From Promethearchaeota archaeon (GTDB taxonomy: Archaea > Asgardarchaeota > Lokiarchaeia > Sigynarchaeales > SOKP01), in contig JABXKC010000058.1 in assembly GCA_013375495.1 (NCBI GenBank), positions 1 to 10,033 on the forward strand: 10,033 nt of DNA. Direction: 5' to 3'. The position numbers were made by a program, and so were the translations under genes. This document shows positions 7,331-10,033 of this stretch, piece after piece. Numbering within the stretch: position 1 is the first letter of the stretch; each line of letters begins with the position of its first letter. The notes beneath the pieces were generated by a model. It saw only the letters and a list, made by a program, of their open reading frames with translations. It was not told the origin of the DNA and made no database searches.

Positions 7331-8104
7331 CTAATTATCCTTTTTTTCTTCGTATCCTGAACCATATGGCAAACCAAATATCCCTGGTTTGACCATAGGA
7401 GCGTGAAAGTTACCTTCAGCCCATGGAGAAGGAAATTTTTGTGCAATCGCAGATGAGAGTAATGCTATTATGAAAATTAGTATAAAAATGGTGTAATTAC
7501 CCCAAATAGTGAGAAAACCCAAACTAATTGTTGCATTGGGCAGGTGACAGACAAAGGTTTTAATGAGAATTGATTTAGGTGTGTCATGCTCTGGACTAAC
7601 ATAGATATCCCAGAAATAAGCTTGTATTAAAAATTGCCACACTCCAATGCAACCAAAGCTTAAAATATAAGTAGCCCAGGGAGGGATACCTGTCAGACTC
7701 CAAAGGTGATAAAATGAAAGCAGAAGCCCACCAGTACTAAAACCCCAAATAATACCAAATACGATTTCCGAACCAATATAATATTTTCGGTTGAATGTAA
7801 GAGTACTGCGGGACCAAATAATCGCATATGCTATAACAACATATATTAAGCAGAAAATTGCATACGATATCCAATAAGGGTTTGATATCTGTTCCATAGT
7901 GAAAAATGGTCTTGTAAATATCTGTTCTAACGTACCAGAAGCAACGATAAATATGTTACAAAAGGAAAAATAGATTAATGCTCGAGTCCATGCGGCTCCC
8001 GGTTTCCAAACATCAATAGGGAGCCTTCTATATTTAACTATATAAAGTATAACCATTATTACACCAAATATGGAAATACCGGTAATGAAAATGGGTATCA
8101 ACAT
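7331..8104 (-). CDS. Unrecognised protein with about seven membrane segments
   Basis: I do not recognise the family. The 257 residues contain about seven hydrophobic segments, near 4-23, 41-62, 76-97, 111-130, 142-165, 182-200 and 204-222, separated by short loops. The C-terminal tail of about 35 residues is rich in Pro and Gly and ends in a charged EEKKDN. Polar or aromatic patches that may matter are WDIYVSPEHDTPKS (165-178) and VCHLPNATISLGF (185-197), with His187 and Asn190 inside the sixth segment. The start is well supported: ATG at 8104 with AGGAGA (8117-8112) 7 bases upstream. It lies on the opposite strand between aclA and the isocitrate dehydrogenase gene, converging on aclA and diverging from the dehydrogenase. 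A carboxylate transporter or sensor role would be a guess; no transporter signature or extra soluble domain is seen. Confidence 0.85.
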   Translation of the reverse strand: MLIPIFITGISIFGVIMVILYIVKYRRLPIDVWKPGAAWTRALIYFSFCNIFIVASGTLEQIFTRPFFTMEQISNPYWISYAIFCLIYVVIAYAIIWSRSTLTFNRKYYIGSEIVFGIIWGFSTGGLLLSFYHLWSLTGIPPWATYILSFGCIGVWQFLIQAYFWDIYVSPEHDTPKSILIKTFVCHLPNATISLGFLTIWGNYTIFILIFIIALLSSAIAQKFPSPWAEGNFHAPMVKPGIFGLPYGSGYEEKKDN

Positions 8105-8163
8105 CTTATGTTCTCCTAAAAAAAAGTATCTTAATTTAATCTGAGATGCTTCTATTTACTAAG

Positions 8164-8174
8164 TTAAAATAAGT
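8164..8174 (-). promoter_or_regulatory. Candidate TATA box of the membrane protein gene
   Basis: Read on the minus strand, ACTTATTTTAA lies about 60 bases before the ATG at 8104, giving a plausible leader of about 35 bases that includes the AGGAGA site. The support is weak because the region is AT-rich. Confidence 0.25.
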
Positions 8175-8226
8175 ATTCCTCAATTTTAAACCCCAGGGAT
8201 ATATGTGGGAGAAGTCGAATCAAATG

Positions 8227-8240
8227 TTAATATATACAAA
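8227..8240 (+). promoter_or_regulatory. Candidate TATA box of the isocitrate dehydrogenase gene
   Basis: TTAATATATACAAA lies about 75 bases before the ATG at 8315. A start about 25 bases downstream gives a leader of roughly 55 bases. The rest of the 210-base divergent gap holds no ORF of note. Confidence 0.35.
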
Positions 8241-8314
8241 TTTTTTAAGAGATTCGAAATTCAAATTATTAGAATACAAAATTTTAATACAATCAGAAAA
8301 CGGGAAACATAAAA

Positions 8315-9505
8315 ATGGATAATAGAGTTGAAGAAGCAAAAACCCATTTTGAGAATCTAGTAAAAGAACAACTAGAACGAGTCGAGCGAATGAAAAGTGC
8401 TGGAGATTGGACCAATTATAGCAGTCTAAAACCAATTATTATTGGTCTAGTAGGAGGCGACGGAATTGGACCGTTTATCACTAAACATGCTCAAGCAATT
8501 TTAGAATTTTTGCTAAAAGAAGAAGTAGAGGCAGGTAAAGTTGAACTCCGAGTAATTGAGGGTCTTACAATCGAGAATAGAGCGAAAGTAATGAAAGCTA
8601 TACCCGACGATGTGCTAGTAGAAGTGAAGAAGTGCCACGTTCTACTGAAAGGGCCTACAACCACCCCTCGTAAAGGAGATAAATGGCCAAACATCGAAAG
8701 CGCTAACGTTACCATGCGCCGGGAATTAGACCTTTTTGCTAATGTCCGTCCTGTAAAAGTTCCAGAAAAGAATATAGATTGGATTTTTTTCAGAGAAAAC
8801 ACGGAAGGGGCTTATATGCTTGGATCGAAAGGAATCAACATTTCTGAAGACCTCTCCATTGATTTCAAGGTTATTACAAAACAAGGGGCAGATCGGATAA
8901 TTCGATTGGCATTCGATTACGCTAAAAAAAACAATATCAATAGAGTTACAGTTGTTACGAAAGCTAATGTCGTAAAAGCAACTGACGGAAGGTTCCTTTC
9001 GATGGCGGAAGAAATTGCAAAAGAATATCCTGAAGTTGAGTGGGACGATTGGTATATTGATATAATGACCGCAAAATTGGTTGATCCCGCAAGACAGAGC
9101 CAATTTAGAGTGTTTGTCGCTCCAAATCTTTATGGAGATATTATCACAGACGAAGCAGCTCAGATTCAAGGCGGAGTCGGTACTGCCGGTTCTGCGAACA
9201 TCGGAAAACAATATTCTATGTTTGAAGCAATTCATGGTTCAGCCCCTAGAATGGTGGAAGAGGGAAGAGCAAAATACGCAGATCCTTCAAGTATCATTAA
9301 AGCTGCAGCTTTGCTATTAAATCATATTGGATACATTGAAAAAGCAAAAAGCTTAGAGATGGCTTTGGATATCTGTGCCCAGTACGAGAAGAAAGTGGTA
9401 CTGACTGGAAGAGATACAGGTGCTATGGGAGAAGAATACGCGAAATATATTATGGACACAATTCAAGATCCAAATCTTGAGCAAAAGTGGAAGGGTTATC
9501 AATAG
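8315..9505 (+). CDS. icd: Isocitrate dehydrogenase (isocitrate/isopropylmalate dehydrogenase family)
   Basis: A cytosolic enzyme interconverting isocitrate with 2-oxoglutarate and CO2. Of its 396 residues, 1-38 are a charged helical leader; the family fold starts at IIIGLVGGDGIGP (41-53). The substrate loop has S129, N131, R135 and R145, matching Ser113, Asn115, Arg119 and Arg129 of E. coli IDH; this SxNxxxR pattern separates IDH from isopropylmalate dehydrogenase. R160 and Y167 lie in FRENTEGAY (159-167), Lys216 in TKANVVK, and the metal aspartates are probably D249, D275 and D279. The cofactor loop starts at HGSAP (307-311) but continues R312-M313 instead of the Lys-Tyr of NADP enzymes or the Asp of NAD enzymes, and runs three residues longer than in E. 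coli, so cofactor choice is open. The start is ATG with a weak GGGAAA upstream. Closeness to aclBA supports a shared role in citrate metabolism. Confidence 0.92.
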   Translation: MDNRVEEAKTHFENLVKEQLERVERMKSAGDWTNYSSLKPIIIGLVGGDGIGPFITKHAQAILEFLLKEEVEAGKVELRVIEGLTIENRAKVMKAIPDDVLVEVKKCHVLLKGPTTTPRKGDKWPNIESANVTMRRELDLFANVRPVKVPEKNIDWIFFRENTEGAYMLGSKGINISEDLSIDFKVITKQGADRIIRLAFDYAKKNNINRVTVVTKANVVKATDGRFLSMAEEIAKEYPEVEWDDWYIDIMTAKLVDPARQSQFRVFVAPNLYGDIITDEAAQIQGGVGTAGSANIGKQYSMFEAIHGSAPRMVEEGRAKYADPSSIIKAAALLLNHIGYIEKAKSLEMALDICAQYEKKVVLTGRDTGAMGEEYAKYIMDTIQDPNLEQKWKGYQ

Positions 9506-9539
9506 ATAAATAGTTTTTCCATCTAAGAAGCAATTCGTA

Positions 9540-9567
9540 TTTTTTTTTGTTTTTTAATTTATTTTTT
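9540..9567 (+). terminator. T-tract terminator after icd
   Basis: T9, T6 and T6 runs lie 35-60 bases past the icd stop, in the gap to the convergent right-end ORF. No hairpin of note is present. Confidence 0.5.
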
Positions 9568-9602
9568 GCTAAGCTTAAGTGTTGTTCAGGTAATTAACAG
9601 AT

Positions 9603-10004
9603 TCAGGTTTCTTGTTTAGATAGGAAAGTCTCGACATCCCTGAGAAATTTCAAGGTTCCTTGCTCGATTTGTTTTGTTAACATGTCTAACTCGCGAAAAT
9701 CAGGGTTGTCAATTAAAATGTGATCTAAAATCGAATCAACGCCTTTGGTCATTGATGCAAGGTGGTATTTGTTCCAATTGCTTTTGGTAAACAAGTTCAA
9801 GTATTTTAATTGCACTTTTTTATTATTTCCTGCTAGCCAGACTTCAAATCGAAATGTTTCATGAATAAAAAGGATCACAATTTTCAATTTTCGAGGTTTT
9901 AATGATTTTGGGAAGAAGTGAAAATATGTTAAATCCATATATCCAGAATAAATGTTGCTTGATACGCGAAAATCAGGATATTTATTGCTAAAATGTGATC
10001 TCAA
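9603..10004 (-). CDS. Conserved-looking unknown protein, probably lacking its N-terminus
   Basis: A soluble ORF of 133 codons with an ordinary composition and a patterned core: GYMDLTYFHFFP (21-32), a strand KLKIVILFIH (39-48), FRFEVWLAGNNK (51-62), then GVDSILDHILIDNPDF (88-103) and a C-terminal helix. From memory this resembles a small bacterial domain of unknown function (I believe DUF7000) whose members are longer at the N-terminus. The frame is closed upstream by TAG at 10010-10008, two codons before the only available long start, a TTG at 10004 with no spaced Shine-Dalgarno. The next ATG, at 9938, would remove the first 22 residues. It may therefore be a 5'-truncated remnant, or a gene frameshifted near the window edge. 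The function is unknown. It converges on icd. Confidence 0.5.
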   Translation of the reverse strand: MRSHFSNKYPDFRVSSNIYSGYMDLTYFHFFPKSLKPRKLKIVILFIHETFRFEVWLAGNNKKVQLKYLNLFTKSNWNKYHLASMTKGVDSILDHILIDNPDFRELDMLTKQIEQGTLKFLRDVETFLSKQET

Positions 10005-10033
10005 TTCCTAATTATATTGTATTAATCCCTAAT

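Noticed and set aside
7331..8104. Microbial rhodopsin, because of seven membrane segments
   Set aside because: The last segment (204-222) has no retinal-binding Lys and no rhodopsin motifs are seen.
8190..8213. Possible hairpin around CCCCAGGGATATATGTGGG
   Set aside because: Only about four base pairs can form cleanly, so it is not convincing as a regulatory RNA element.
8726..9235. 169-codon minus-strand ORF inside icd
   Set aside because: It is a shadow of the conserved icd frame, with Cys- and Ser-rich unpatterned sequence and no ribosome site support.
8315..9505. Isopropylmalate or homoisocitrate dehydrogenase
   Set aside because: The SxNxxxR substrate pattern (S129, N131, R135) is the isocitrate type, and no leucine or lysine pathway gene is near.

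Overview
The window is AT-rich, protein-coding DNA. No mobile element, CRISPR array, rRNA or tRNA was recognised. Archaeal signs are TATA-like boxes (one with a purine-rich BRE-like stretch), gene ends marked by long T-tracts without hairpins, good Shine-Dalgarno sequences and some TTG starts. Gene content (split ATP-citrate lyase closely resembling the animal enzyme, UroD/corrinoid methyltransferase genes, an SH3-like protein, a sulfatase) would fit a sediment Asgard archaeon, perhaps Lokiarchaeia-like. That placement is an inference; an AT-rich anaerobic bacterium is not excluded.

Layout. 1-1575 (+): the C-terminal part of a sulfatase cut by the left edge, followed after about 58 bases by a small protein with two SH3-like repeats. 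1666-3909 (+): a tight three-gene methyl-transfer cassette made of a corrinoid protein, a UroD-type methyltransferase and an SCP2-like lipid-binding protein, closed by T-tracts. 3910-4143: a regulatory gap with short repeats and TATA-like boxes. 4144-7276 (+): aclB and aclA, the two subunits of ATP-citrate lyase, one base apart. 7331-8104 (-): an unrecognised protein with about seven membrane segments. 8105-8314: a divergent promoter region. 8315-9505 (+): isocitrate dehydrogenase. 9603-10004 (-): a small conserved-looking unknown ORF that seems to lack its N-terminus.

How the genes may work together. ATP-citrate lyase and isocitrate dehydrogenase flank citrate/isocitrate metabolism and, with an aconitase not seen here, would link 2-oxoglutarate, citrate, acetyl-CoA and oxaloacetate. 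This could be a reductive TCA branch, or cytosolic acetyl-CoA supply as in eukaryotes. The corrinoid cassette probably demethylates a methylated or methoxylated compound and passes the methyl group to a C1 carrier; no second methyltransferase or corrinoid activator is in the window. The SCP2-like partner hints at a hydrophobic substrate. All coding genes except the right-end ORF look intact inside the window. The most unusual points are the SCP2 coupling, the missing canonical zinc ligands in the UroD-type enzyme, the altered cofactor loop of the isocitrate dehydrogenase, and the aclB-aclA order that mirrors the animal fusion protein.
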